DNA of 64,000 bases from Aureimonas sp. Leaf427. GTDB taxonomy: Bacteria; Pseudomonadota; Alphaproteobacteria; Rhizobiales; Rhizobiaceae. The DNA lies in the NCBI RefSeq assembly GCF_001425485.1, contig NZ_LMQW01000053.1, forward strand, positions 63,312 through 127,311, in the 5' to 3' direction. Made by a program: the position numbers and the translations under genes. Of the stretch, positions 52,029 to 60,234 are shown piece after piece; within the stretch, counting starts at the first letter, position 1, and each line of letters starts with the position of its first letter. Below the pieces are notes generated by a model that worked only from the letters and a program-made list of their open reading frames with translations, made no database searches and had not been told where the DNA came from.

Positions 52029-53846
52029 ATGCGCATCCCGTTCCTGGACAGCCTGACCAATCTCATCACAGGGATGGGCGGGTCGAAGGAAAAGGGCGCG
52101 TCCACAGTCTATGCCTTCGTGCCGATGCAGGCTGGCGAGCTGGATGCGGCCTATCGCGGGTCTTGGCTGCCCAGGAAAGTCGTCGACATCCCGGCGATGG
52201 ACATGTGCCGCGCATGGCGCGCATGGCAGGCCGACGACGACCAGATCGAGAAGCTGGAGGCTGAGGAGAAGCGCCTCGACGTGCAGCGGAAGGTGCTGGA
52301 GGCGAAGACCAAGGCGCGGCTCTACGGCGGCGCGGCGATCGTGATCAGCGATGGTTCGCAGCTGCCGGGCGAGGAGCTTCGGCCGGAGCGAATGCAGCGC
52401 GGCAAGATCGAGTTCCTGACGGTGATGACGCCGCAGCATCTCACAGCGGGCGAGATCGATCGCGATCCGCTGTCGCGCACGTTCGGCCAGCCGCGGTTCT
52501 ACACGATCCAGGGCGCCACAGGCACTCAGGTCAAGGTCCACGCCTCGCGTGTGGTCCGGTTCCTCGGTAACCCGGTTCCTGACGATGCTCATGTCCTGCA
52601 CCAAGGCTGGGGCGACAGCATCCTCGAGACCGTCAGCCGCGCGCTGAAGGACGCGGAATCGGCAGCCGGCAACATCGCGGAGATGACGCACGAGGCCAAG
52701 CTCGACGTGGTCCGCATCCCGAACTTGATGGCCTTCGCGTCTCAGCCCGAATACGAGGCTCGGTTCCTCCGCCGCATGACCCTGGCCGGCATGGCGAAGG
52801 GCATCCACAACATGCTCATCCTCGACAAGGAGGAGGAGTGGGAGACCAAGCAGCTGTCTTTCGCGACGCTGCCCGAGGTGCTGGACCGCTTCCTGCAGAT
52901 CGCTTCAGGCGCGGCCGACATCCCCGCCACGCGCCTTCTGGGCCAGTCGCCGGCCGGCATGAACGCCACCGGGGAATCGGACCTGATCAACTACTACGAT
53001 CGGATCAGCGCGGGGCAGAACCTTGAACTCGGCCCGGCCCTGTCGATCCTCGACGAATGCCTGATCTGGTCCGCGCTCGGCAGCCGGCCGGCGGAGATCC
53101 ACTACCGCTGGCTCCCGCTCTGGCAGCTGAGCGAGAAGGACAAGGCCGACGTCGGGCTGAAGAAGGCGCAGGCCTTCCAGATCGACGTCAACGGCGGGCT
53201 CTTCCCCGACAGCGCCATGTCCAAGGCTCGGCGCAATCAGCTGGTCGAGGACGGCACCTATCCGGGGCTCGAGGCGGCGCTCGACGAGGCTGCGGCGGAA
53301 GGCGACGAGATCGACTTCTCCGCCAAGGCTGCAGAGCCCGAGGTCGACCCGGCCGAGACGGCATCCATCCTGCGCATGCGGGCCGCTGCGAACGATGCGG
53401 CGCCCGCCACGCTCTACGTGCACCGCAAGGTGAAGAACGGCGCGGAGATCATCGCCTGGGCCAAGCGGCAGGGCTTCACCTCCACGCTGGAGGCGTCTGA
53501 CCTTCACGTCACCATCGCCTTCTCACGCCAACCCGTCGACTGGATGGCCGTTGGCGAGACATGGGAGAGCGAGATCAAGATCGCTGCTGGCGGACCGCGC
53601 CTCATGGAGCAGTTCGGCGAGGCGACCGTGCTTCTCATCTCCTCGCGCTCGCTGAAGTGGCGACATGAGGAGATCATCGCGGCGGGCGCGTCGTGGGATC
53701 ATCCCGAGTACCAGCCGCACATCACGATCAGCTACGGCGGGGCACCGGCGGACCTGACGAAGGTGCAGGCCTACCAGGGCGAGATCGTGCTCGGGCCGGA
53801 GATCTTCGAGCCGCTTGACGAGGACTGGAAGGCGAAGGTGACATGA
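52029..53846 (+). CDS. phage portal protein (DUF1073) with C-terminal Acb1-type 2H phosphoesterase
   Basis: 605 residues. Residues 1 to about 430 are the DUF1073 portal: YRGSWLPRKVVDIPAMDMCR, MTPQHLTAGEIDRDPLSRTF and PATRLLGQSPAGMNATGESD. Residues about 455-600 are a 2H phosphoesterase of the anti-CBASS Acb1 type with two H-x-T motifs, His493/Thr495 (DLHVTIAFS) and His564/Thr566 (QPHITISYG). Acb1 degrades the cyclic nucleotide signals of CBASS immunity. The linker is Ala/Glu-rich. Portal and Acb1 families are both firm; enzyme activity of this fusion is inferred. Confidence 0.9.
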   Translation: MRIPFLDSLTNLITGMGGSKEKGASTVYAFVPMQAGELDAAYRGSWLPRKVVDIPAMDMCRAWRAWQADDDQIEKLEAEEKRLDVQRKVLEAKTKARLYGGAAIVISDGSQLPGEELRPERMQRGKIEFLTVMTPQHLTAGEIDRDPLSRTFGQPRFYTIQGATGTQVKVHASRVVRFLGNPVPDDAHVLHQGWGDSILETVSRALKDAESAAGNIAEMTHEAKLDVVRIPNLMAFASQPEYEARFLRRMTLAGMAKGIHNMLILDKEEEWETKQLSFATLPEVLDRFLQIASGAADIPATRLLGQSPAGMNATGESDLINYYDRISAGQNLELGPALSILDECLIWSALGSRPAEIHYRWLPLWQLSEKDKADVGLKKAQAFQIDVNGGLFPDSAMSKARRNQLVEDGTYPGLEAALDEAAAEGDEIDFSAKAAEPEVDPAETASILRMRAAANDAAPATLYVHRKVKNGAEIIAWAKRQGFTSTLEASDLHVTIAFSRQPVDWMAVGETWESEIKIAAGGPRLMEQFGEATVLLISSRSLKWRHEEIIAAGASWDHPEYQPHITISYGGAPADLTKVQAYQGEIVLGPEIFEPLDEDWKAKVT

Positions 53847-54085
53847 CGCTGGTGATCGCTGGAATGCGCGTCCCTTCGAACTTCCATGTCTTTCTGAACG
53901 GAGAAGCTGTCGCTGACTGTGTGGAGGCAGACGATATTGCCGGTTACGTCATAGTGACCCCTCGTGATGAGCGCGGGCGCTTGATTATCGAAGGCGAGTG
54001 CTACGCTCAACAGCGTAAGACGGGCCGCGTCGAGTTCAGCGTACCGCTCAGCACGCCTGCGCCCCACTTGGTCGAGCATGGCTGA
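53843..54085 (+). CDS. hypothetical phage protein
   Basis: 80 residues, beta-rich (SNFHVFLNGEAVADCVEADD). Overlaps the portal gene by 4 bp and the next gene by 8 bp. No family recognised. Confidence 0.65.
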   Translation: MTLVIAGMRVPSNFHVFLNGEAVADCVEADDIAGYVIVTPRDERGRLIIEGECYAQQRKTGRVEFSVPLSTPAPHLVEHG

Positions 54086-54311
54086 CGTCGTCGCCTTCAC
54101 CGGCATCACGAAGCTCGACACGGACCCGGATCGGGTTCTCGCAGAAGCGGCGGATAAGCTCGAAGGGGTGGTCATTTGCGGCGTCGGCAAGGACGGAGAC
54201 CTCTACTTCGCATCGTCATTCGCCGATGGCGCTGACGTGCTGTGGTGGATGCGCCGTGCCGAGCATGCGCTGATGAAGATCACCGACGCTCTGGAGAGCG
54301 GCGAAAGCTGA
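54078..54311 (+). CDS. hypothetical phage protein
   Basis: 77 residues with GVVICGVGKDGDLYFASSFA and LWWMRRAEHALMKITD, a small alpha/beta pattern met in phage genomes. Function unknown. Confidence 0.65.
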   Translation: MADVVAFTGITKLDTDPDRVLAEAADKLEGVVICGVGKDGDLYFASSFADGADVLWWMRRAEHALMKITDALESGES

Positions 54312-54321
54312 CGGGGCTGGA

Positions 54322-55152
54322 ATGCAGACCTTCAACCTCGCCCGCCTCGCTGCCGCCAAGACCCGCCGCGCCTCCGTCACGCTCCCGCCGATCGTGGACA
54401 GCGGCGGGGCGCAGAAGGAATATCTCCGCGCAGAGCGGGCCATGCTGCGGGCTCTGGCGGCGCGGACCATGTCCGACGTTGTCCCGCAGGTGGAAGCCGA
54501 GATCGCCCGCCAGAGGTCAGCCCTGACGCAGGACGCGCTCTTCTCGGGCATGTTCGAGACGCTGAAAGATCTGGCCGTCACGCTCGGCATCATCGCGGAG
54601 GGCACGGTCAGCCGCATCCTTGGGCTTGAGGCCGGCCGCCACACCGAGAAGTGGAAGGCCTCTGTCCGGTCCACGCTGGGCATCGACATCGCTGCGGTCG
54701 TCTCGCAGGAGGACTTGGGCGACAAGCTGCAGGACGCGGTGGGGCGCAACGCCTCGCTGATCAAGAGCCTCGCCAGCGACACCGTCGCGAAGGTGGAGCG
54801 GGCCGCCTATGACGCGGTGCTGCAGGGCCAGACGGCCAAGCAGTTCCGCGAGCGCCTGACGGAGGAGTTCGGGGTCGCCGATCGCCGCGCCAAGGTCATC
54901 GCGCGGGATCAGGTCGCCAAGCTGACAAGCGATCTCAACCGCTTTCGGCATGTGCAGGCCGGCGTCACGTCTTACGCCTGGAGCACGTCGCACGACGAGC
55001 GGGTGAGGGCGCGGCACAAGGCTCTTGAGGGCAAGGAATACGAATACGGGAAGCCGACGGACGCTGAGAACGGCTTGCCACCTGGGCAGCCTATCCAGTG
55101 CCGGTGCGTTGCGCGCGGGATCGTCTACTTCGACGGTGAGCGCTTCGACTGA
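54322..55152 (+). CDS. phage minor head protein, MuF-like
   Basis: 276 residues. The MuF domain lies near the C-terminus: ADRRAKVIARDQVAKLTSDL, then YAWSTSHDERVRARHKALEG and QCRCVARG. MuF proteins enter the procapsid with the portal and may be ejected with DNA. No toxin domain follows the MuF part. Confidence 0.88.
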   Translation: MQTFNLARLAAAKTRRASVTLPPIVDSGGAQKEYLRAERAMLRALAARTMSDVVPQVEAEIARQRSALTQDALFSGMFETLKDLAVTLGIIAEGTVSRILGLEAGRHTEKWKASVRSTLGIDIAAVVSQEDLGDKLQDAVGRNASLIKSLASDTVAKVERAAYDAVLQGQTAKQFRERLTEEFGVADRRAKVIARDQVAKLTSDLNRFRHVQAGVTSYAWSTSHDERVRARHKALEGKEYEYGKPTDAENGLPPGQPIQCRCVARGIVYFDGERFD

Positions 55153-55376
55153 GGCAGGGGCAGCGTGTGGCTGGGGCGAGGGCCCTTGCCGAGCAGCGAC
55201 ATGAACGTGTCGAGCTCCTTCATCCCGCCGATATGCGCGATGTCGTTGATGCGAAGGCCGGCCTGCAGATCGTCCATCTGCACCTGCAGCCGTCGCACAT
55301 GGTTCGCCAGGTCGGACAGCCGGCAGTTCTGATCCAAGAGGATCTGCTTCAGCTCTCGGAATTGCTCGTCGTTCAT
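55125..55376 (-). CDS. possible small coiled-coil protein on the opposite strand
   Basis: 83 residues, minus strand, in a region where the plus strand has no gene (55153-55412). MNDEQFRELKQILLDQNCRL and HVRRLQVQMDDLQAGL form a convincing coiled coil. No good ribosome site is visible and its end overlaps the MuF gene by 28 bp. It may be a phage cargo gene (moron). Confidence 0.5.
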   Translation of the reverse strand: MNDEQFRELKQILLDQNCRLSDLANHVRRLQVQMDDLQAGLRINDIAHIGGMKELDTFMSLLGKGPRPSHTLPLPQSKRSPSK

Positions 55377-55412
55377 GGGCGGCGACGATAGCCGCGATCA
55401 AGGACATCGCCA

Positions 55413-56555
55413 ATGAAATTCACCGACGCTGCACCGATCGCGGACACGCGACGGACGGCAGACGGCTATCTCGTCGCGGACGCGCGCATCGTGCGCACCG
55501 GCATCCAGGCCTACACCGGCGCGGAGGTCGGCAAGCCCGATCTCGCCATCGTCCGGGTCTACCGGCCCGAGGCGGAGGTCTTCGACGCCAAGAGCCTCGC
55601 CTCCTTCAGCCATGTCCCGATCACGAACGACCATCCGACGGTCGCGGTCACGGCCGACAACTGGAAAGACCTGGCAGTCGGGGAGACCAGCGGCGAGGTT
55701 CTTCGCGACGGTCACCGCCTGCGCATTCCCCTGATCGTCAAGGATGCCTCCGCCATCGCGTCGATCGAGGGCGGGAAGCGCGAGCTTTCCGCCGGATACA
55801 CCTGCGACCTCGCTTTCGAGAGCGGCAAGACCGCCGACGGCGAGTCCTACGACGCCATCCAGAAGAACATCCGGGCCAACCACGTCGCGATCGTCGCGCG
55901 AGGGCGGGCGGGTGCCGAATGCCGCATCGGCGATGCTGCCGGCGGACCATGGGGCGCCGCCCCGATCAACGATGCCAATCACTCACAGGAGGGCCGTATG
56001 GCCGATGCTCTGCGCAAGGTGATGGTCGACGGGCTGCAGGTCGAGACGACCGACGCGGGCGCCGCTGCCATCGAGAAGATCACGAAGGACAAGCAGGCGG
56101 TCGAGACCCGTCTCTCGGATGCCGAGAAGGCGCACGTCACCGCGCTCGCGGCCAAGGATGCCGAACTCGCCAAGAAGGACGCCGCGATCGACGATCTGAA
56201 GGGGAAGGTGCTGTCCGACGCCGATCTCGACAAGCGCGTCCAGGACCGCGCGCTGCTCGTCACGGTCGCCGGCATGATCGCCAAGGACGTGAAGACCGCG
56301 GGCCTCTCGGATGCTGCGATCAAGAAGGCCGTCGTCGTCGCCAAGCTCGGGGATGCCGCAGTGGCCGGCAAGTCCGACGCCTACTTCGACGCGCGTTTCG
56401 ACATCCTCGCGGAGGACGCCGCCAAGGCCGACCCGCTGCGCGATGCACTGCTCGGCCAGCCGCAGCCCGTCACCGACGCTGCCGTTCCCGAAGCTGCCTG
56501 GAAGGCGATGGTCGCCGACATGCAGGCCGCGTCCCGTCCCTCCAAGGCCGCCTGA
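55413..56555 (+). CDS. DUF2213 prohead protease fused to scaffold
   Basis: 380 residues. The protease part (1-190) has VPITNDHPTV with His74 and GGKRELSAGYT with Ser126, the likely catalytic pair of DUF2213. After about residue 195 comes a coiled-coil scaffold (AKDAELAKKDAAIDDLKGKV). It would mature the head shell. An internal start at 55998 may make the scaffold part alone. Confidence 0.85.
   Translation: MKFTDAAPIADTRRTADGYLVADARIVRTGIQAYTGAEVGKPDLAIVRVYRPEAEVFDAKSLASFSHVPITNDHPTVAVTADNWKDLAVGETSGEVLRDGHRLRIPLIVKDASAIASIEGGKRELSAGYTCDLAFESGKTADGESYDAIQKNIRANHVAIVARGRAGAECRIGDAAGGPWGAAPINDANHSQEGRMADALRKVMVDGLQVETTDAGAAAIEKITKDKQAVETRLSDAEKAHVTALAAKDAELAKKDAAIDDLKGKVLSDADLDKRVQDRALLVTVAGMIAKDVKTAGLSDAAIKKAVVVAKLGDAAVAGKSDAYFDARFDILAEDAAKADPLRDALLGQPQPVTDAAVPEAAWKAMVADMQAASRPSKAA
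55998..56555 (+). CDS. internal in-frame scaffold protein (nested start)
   Basis: 185 residues, same frame as the protease gene. ATG 55998 is preceded by AGGAGGG at 55987-55993, a perfect Shine-Dalgarno at normal spacing. The predicted product is exactly the coiled-coil scaffold part. Lambda C/Nu3 is the known parallel. Confidence 0.6.
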   Translation: MADALRKVMVDGLQVETTDAGAAAIEKITKDKQAVETRLSDAEKAHVTALAAKDAELAKKDAAIDDLKGKVLSDADLDKRVQDRALLVTVAGMIAKDVKTAGLSDAAIKKAVVVAKLGDAAVAGKSDAYFDARFDILAEDAAKADPLRDALLGQPQPVTDAAVPEAAWKAMVADMQAASRPSKAA

Positions 56556-56569
56556 AGGAGACCCTGATC

Positions 56570-57049
56570 ATGGCAACGCTTCAGACCACCTATGGCGGCA
56601 CGCCTCCGAAGGGCCTCAAGGGCCAGATCGCGAACGAGGAGAGCTGCAACAAGATCAGCCGCTCCGTCGAGAACGCGGCCGGCATCAAGTTCGGCCAGCC
56701 CGTCCAGCGTGGCGCCGGCGATCATGGCGTCGTCCCGTTCGCGGCCGGCGGCAAGTTCATGGGCTTCGCGGTCCTGAACCCGGCGGTCCCGCCCGTTTCG
56801 CCCGGCGCCACGCTGGTCGACGGCTACCCGCAGTTCTTCACCGGCGCCTTCATGACCCGCGGTCAGATGTACCACGTCGCCGGCGGCACCGTCGCGGACG
56901 GCGATCCCGTCTACTACGACACGGTCAATGACCGGGTGGTGGCGGCGGCTGGCACGGGCATCGTCGGCCCGTTCCCCGAGACCTTCTTCGACACCTCCGG
57001 CGCGGCCGGTGCCGTCGTCGAGTTCAGCACCAAGAACCGGAGCGCCTGA
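56570..57049 (+). CDS. capsid cement/decoration protein (Gp24-like)
   Basis: 159 residues of beta structure: KFGQPVQRGAGDHGVVPFAA, KFMGFAVLNPAVPPVS and ADGDPVYYDTVNDRVVAAAG, the pattern of structural cement proteins that stabilise the capsid surface. Good ribosome site GAAGGAG. Sits directly before the capsid gene. Confidence 0.78.
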   Translation: MATLQTTYGGTPPKGLKGQIANEESCNKISRSVENAAGIKFGQPVQRGAGDHGVVPFAAGGKFMGFAVLNPAVPPVSPGATLVDGYPQFFTGAFMTRGQMYHVAGGTVADGDPVYYDTVNDRVVAAAGTGIVGPFPETFFDTSGAAGAVVEFSTKNRSA

Positions 57050-57051
57050 TC

Positions 57052-58029
57052 ATGAACATGCAACGCCAGGCCTTCGCAGACGCGCAGGCAGCGTACCCCT
57101 TCGTCCTCGCGCAGGGGCGCAACATCGAGACGCGGATCTATCAGCGCCGCTACCCGACCTTCAACTACGCGGCCCATGTGCCCGTGGTCACGGAAGGCAA
57201 CGAGTGGGCGATCGGAACCACGTTCTTCACGATCGACACCGCGGGCGAGGCCAAGTTCCTCTCCGGCGCCGGCACCGACATGCCGTTCAACCAGGCGACC
57301 CGCGATCAGGCGAGCCAGGACTTCGCCATGATCGGCTCCGGCTGGGAATGGAACATTGAGGAGGTCAATCAGGCGGCCCTTTACGGGATCAACCTGAACG
57401 ACACGAAGGCGATCTCCGCGGCGGACAAGGTCGAGCGCCTGCTCAACTCCGTTGCCATGGTTGGCGCCGCCGAGAAGGGCTGGACCGGCTTCGCGAACAA
57501 CCCGCTGGTGACGCGCATCGATGTTCCTGCCAACGGCACGGGCTCGTCTCGGCTCTGGTCTACCAAGACGGTCGATCTGATTCTGAACGACATCAACAAC
57601 CTGCTCGCCAGCATCCGCAGCAACACAGCTGAAACGGAGTGGGCGGACAGCGTGCGTCTGCCGCCGGATGCCTTCCGGCTGCTCTCGACCATCCGCGTCG
57701 GCTCCGGTGACTTCCTCATCAGCGGGCTCGAGTATCTGCAGAAGGGGAACATCTACACGGCCGAGACCGGACAGGCGCTCGACATCAAGCCGCTTCGTGA
57801 ACTCGGCGCAGCCGGCGCCGGCGGCACGGGCCGGATGGTCGCTTACCGCAAGGACCCGGAGGTTCTGCGCTTCCATCTCCCGATGCCGCGGCGGGTTCTG
57901 CCGACCCGTCAGAAGTCCATCATGGGCTTCGAGACCGGCATCATCGCGCGCACCGGTGGCACGGAAGTCCGTCTCCCCGGCGCCATGGCCTACGCGGACG
58001 GTATGTCGCCGGCCCCGAGCGTTCAGTAA
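57052..58029 (+). CDS. major capsid protein (DUF2184)
   Basis: 325 residues, matching DUF2184 with IETRIYQRRYPTFNYAAHVP, GWEWNIEEVNQAALYGINLN and LRFHLPMPRRVLPTRQKSIM. HK97-fold capsid subunits of this family build the heads of several contractile-tailed phages. Two bp after the cement gene. Confidence 0.9.
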   Translation: MNMQRQAFADAQAAYPFVLAQGRNIETRIYQRRYPTFNYAAHVPVVTEGNEWAIGTTFFTIDTAGEAKFLSGAGTDMPFNQATRDQASQDFAMIGSGWEWNIEEVNQAALYGINLNDTKAISAADKVERLLNSVAMVGAAEKGWTGFANNPLVTRIDVPANGTGSSRLWSTKTVDLILNDINNLLASIRSNTAETEWADSVRLPPDAFRLLSTIRVGSGDFLISGLEYLQKGNIYTAETGQALDIKPLRELGAAGAGGTGRMVAYRKDPEVLRFHLPMPRRVLPTRQKSIMGFETGIIARTGGTEVRLPGAMAYADGMSPAPSVQ

Positions 58030-58041
58030 GGAGCGGCGGAC

Positions 58042-58569
58042 GTGAAGATCACGAACAACTCCAAGGCCCTGCAGGGCATTCATACGGCAGACGGTGGTGT
58101 TGCGTATCTCGCGCCGGGCGAGACGCGCGAACTCAGCGTCTTCAAGCGCGACAAGAAGGCGATCGACGACGCACCGTTCCTTACCGCCGAAGGAGACTAC
58201 GCGCCGAATCCTGACGAGCCGCCGCAGCCTCCTGAGACAAGCAAGGTGGAGCCAGAAGCGATCCTCGCGGCAATCGCCAGCCTGCGAGAGGACGTTTTCA
58301 GCAGGGTGGACGCTTTGAACGGTGTCGTTGAGAACTTGGGTGCGCGGTTGATCGCATCCCAAGAGACTTCGGAGAACGGCTCGGCTCCGAACACCGGTGC
58401 CCCAGCCACGAGCGTCTATGCGGTCGTCGGCAAGGCTGGCGGCTGGAACGTCGTGACGAAGGATGGCGTGCCCGTCACTAAGTCCCTCCGCGACGAGGCG
58501 GTGAAGGACTTCGACGCCAAGTCCGAAGACGACAAGGCCTCCTTCGTCGAGGCCAACAAGCCCGACTGA
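58042..58569 (+). CDS. hypothetical phage structural-region protein
   Basis: 175 residues, GTG start. The N-terminus (NNSKALQGIHTADGGVAYLA) is a small beta domain like those of capsid-edge proteins, then a Pro-rich linker and a helical part; the C-terminus GGWNVVTKDGVPVTKSLRDE forms a second small domain. No family recognised. The N-terminal pattern recurs in the gene at 61217. Confidence 0.68.
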   Translation: MKITNNSKALQGIHTADGGVAYLAPGETRELSVFKRDKKAIDDAPFLTAEGDYAPNPDEPPQPPETSKVEPEAILAAIASLREDVFSRVDALNGVVENLGARLIASQETSENGSAPNTGAPATSVYAVVGKAGGWNVVTKDGVPVTKSLRDEAVKDFDAKSEDDKASFVEANKPD

Positions 58570-58576
58570 CGCGATG

Positions 58577-58607
58577 GCGGGCAGCCGGTACCATCCCCGC
58601 TGCCCGC
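58577..58607 (+). terminator. hairpin after the capsid gene cluster
   Basis: A perfect 9-bp stem (58577-58585 with 58599-58607), 8 bp past the stop codon. No T-run. It may limit read-through or protect the capsid mRNA. Confidence 0.5.
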
Positions 58608-58668
58608 ATCCCTCTGACCTTCCACAACCCGCAACCGGCGGGCGCTTTCGTGCGCATTGGAGAAGTGA

Positions 58669-60234
58669 ATGGCCCGGTCCTCTCGCATGCGGCTGATGCG
58701 TCCGATCAATGGCGGGCCGAATGCGCCTATTCCAGGCTCGTTCTCCCCTGGCGCGGGTGGTGGGGTTGTTCCCGTCCTGCCGACGCCGGTTCTTTTGGAA
58801 GCCTTCGAGAGCCTCACCGGCTTCACCATCGGCGGCAATCCCGTCTCCTCGATCGACGCGACGACCAAACTTCGCGGCGCCGGCGCGATCCGGCTGGAAG
58901 GGCGCGGCACCGGCACGACGATGACGCTGACGAAGTCGGAGGGCACGATCGACCTCGCAGCCGACGACGTTCTGGTCTGGGCGACCCACGTCGAGAAGCC
59001 CACGATCGACGCTTATGCAGCCAACATTCAGATCGAGCGCGGCGGTAACGGCACCTATTACGGGCCTGGCGCGGCGGGCGGGCGGCCCGCCATGCTCTAC
59101 AACGGCAACCTCGGCACGACGGGCTTTCGGTTCGAGGCTGCAACGGTTCCCGAGTTCGGCTGCGCTCTCGGCCCCGCAGTCACGAACGTCCGTGCCCGCG
59201 ACGACTTCGGCGTGACCGGCATTGGCACGGGCCTCAACCCGGTCATTCGTCACGCTGGCCTGTGGAAGACTAAGGCGTTCCCAGGCACGGTCGTCCTGAC
59301 CAATGACGATGCCATGGCGAGCTTTCTTGCTAACGTCGCGCCCGCACTGGACGCCGCCGGCATCCCAATGTCGCACTATCTGCCGTGGGAACAGGTTGAG
59401 GCTGGCGCCGCGGGCAAGGCATCGAAGGCCACATATCAGGCTCGCTACGCCAAGGGCGACGACATCTGCCTCGACGGCCATCCCCTCGACCAGTCGGTCA
59501 CGACCTATGCCAATCCCGATGCTTGGCTCGCCAAGATGGCGGAAGGCGACCAGTGGCTTGTGAACAACGGGTGGACGCGCGGCCGGGGCCACACGACGTT
59601 TCCGAACGCCGACAAGGCGATCCTGCCAGCGACGAAGATCGTTGCCGCCGTCACCGCAAACGGCACGACCACGCTGGCCGTCACGAGCAAAAGCGCCGGC
59701 ACCATCGCCAACGGTCAGAGCGTTTACGGCTACCTCGTTCCCGCGGGCACGGTCGTCGTAAATGCCGCGGATCAGGCCAATCCGATCCTGAACAATCCGA
59801 TCCCCGCCGGCACGCCGAAGGTGACGTTCATCGACGAGACCGGCGTCTGGGCCGTTGGTCAGGCGCAGGCCAAGCTCGCCGCGTCCAAGTTCTGGAAGTC
59901 CGCGACCACGGGCGTTCGAGGCTCGGGGCAGGACAATGTCATGTTCACCCGCTTCGGGGTTCCGCAGCCGTTTGACCTCTGGCGCAAGTCGCACACCGAC
60001 CTGAGCTGGGCTGCGGCACAGCCCGAATACGATCGCGTCGTGGCGACGGGCGGCACGCTGATCCCGCTGTTCCACGGTTCTTATGCGGGCGCTACGGGTC
60101 TCGACACGCCGCCTGAGTTCTTCACGGCCGGCATGATCCCGTGGGCTGCCCCGCTGGTTGCTGCCGGCAAGCTGCAGTTCCTGACGCTGTCGCAGTGGTG
60201 GGCGCGCGACGGCGGCGCGACGGTGCCGGCCTGA
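58669..60234 (+). CDS. polysaccharide deacetylase-like virion-region protein
   Basis: 521 residues. An N-terminal beta domain (about 42-200) is followed by a carbohydrate-esterase-4-like domain: TVVLTNDDA at 207-215 (Asp213/214), DGHPLDQS at 269-276 (His271), TRFG at 427-430 and LFHGS at 467-471 (His469). These fit motifs 1, 2, 3 and 5 of NodB-type deacetylases. A beta-rich insert occupies about 318-395. It may remodel the host surface polysaccharide. Ribosome site GGAG. Confidence 0.65.
   Translation: MARSSRMRLMRPINGGPNAPIPGSFSPGAGGGVVPVLPTPVLLEAFESLTGFTIGGNPVSSIDATTKLRGAGAIRLEGRGTGTTMTLTKSEGTIDLAADDVLVWATHVEKPTIDAYAANIQIERGGNGTYYGPGAAGGRPAMLYNGNLGTTGFRFEAATVPEFGCALGPAVTNVRARDDFGVTGIGTGLNPVIRHAGLWKTKAFPGTVVLTNDDAMASFLANVAPALDAAGIPMSHYLPWEQVEAGAAGKASKATYQARYAKGDDICLDGHPLDQSVTTYANPDAWLAKMAEGDQWLVNNGWTRGRGHTTFPNADKAILPATKIVAAVTANGTTTLAVTSKSAGTIANGQSVYGYLVPAGTVVVNAADQANPILNNPIPAGTPKVTFIDETGVWAVGQAQAKLAASKFWKSATTGVRGSGQDNVMFTRFGVPQPFDLWRKSHTDLSWAAAQPEYDRVVATGGTLIPLFHGSYAGATGLDTPPEFFTAGMIPWAAPLVAAGKLQFLTLSQWWARDGGATVPA

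Noticed and set aside
56914-60075. Very long open frame on the minus strand through the capsid and deacetylase-like genes
   Set aside because: Arg/Ala/Asp-rich, no family similarity, antisense to well-supported structural genes; a product of high GC at third codon positions.
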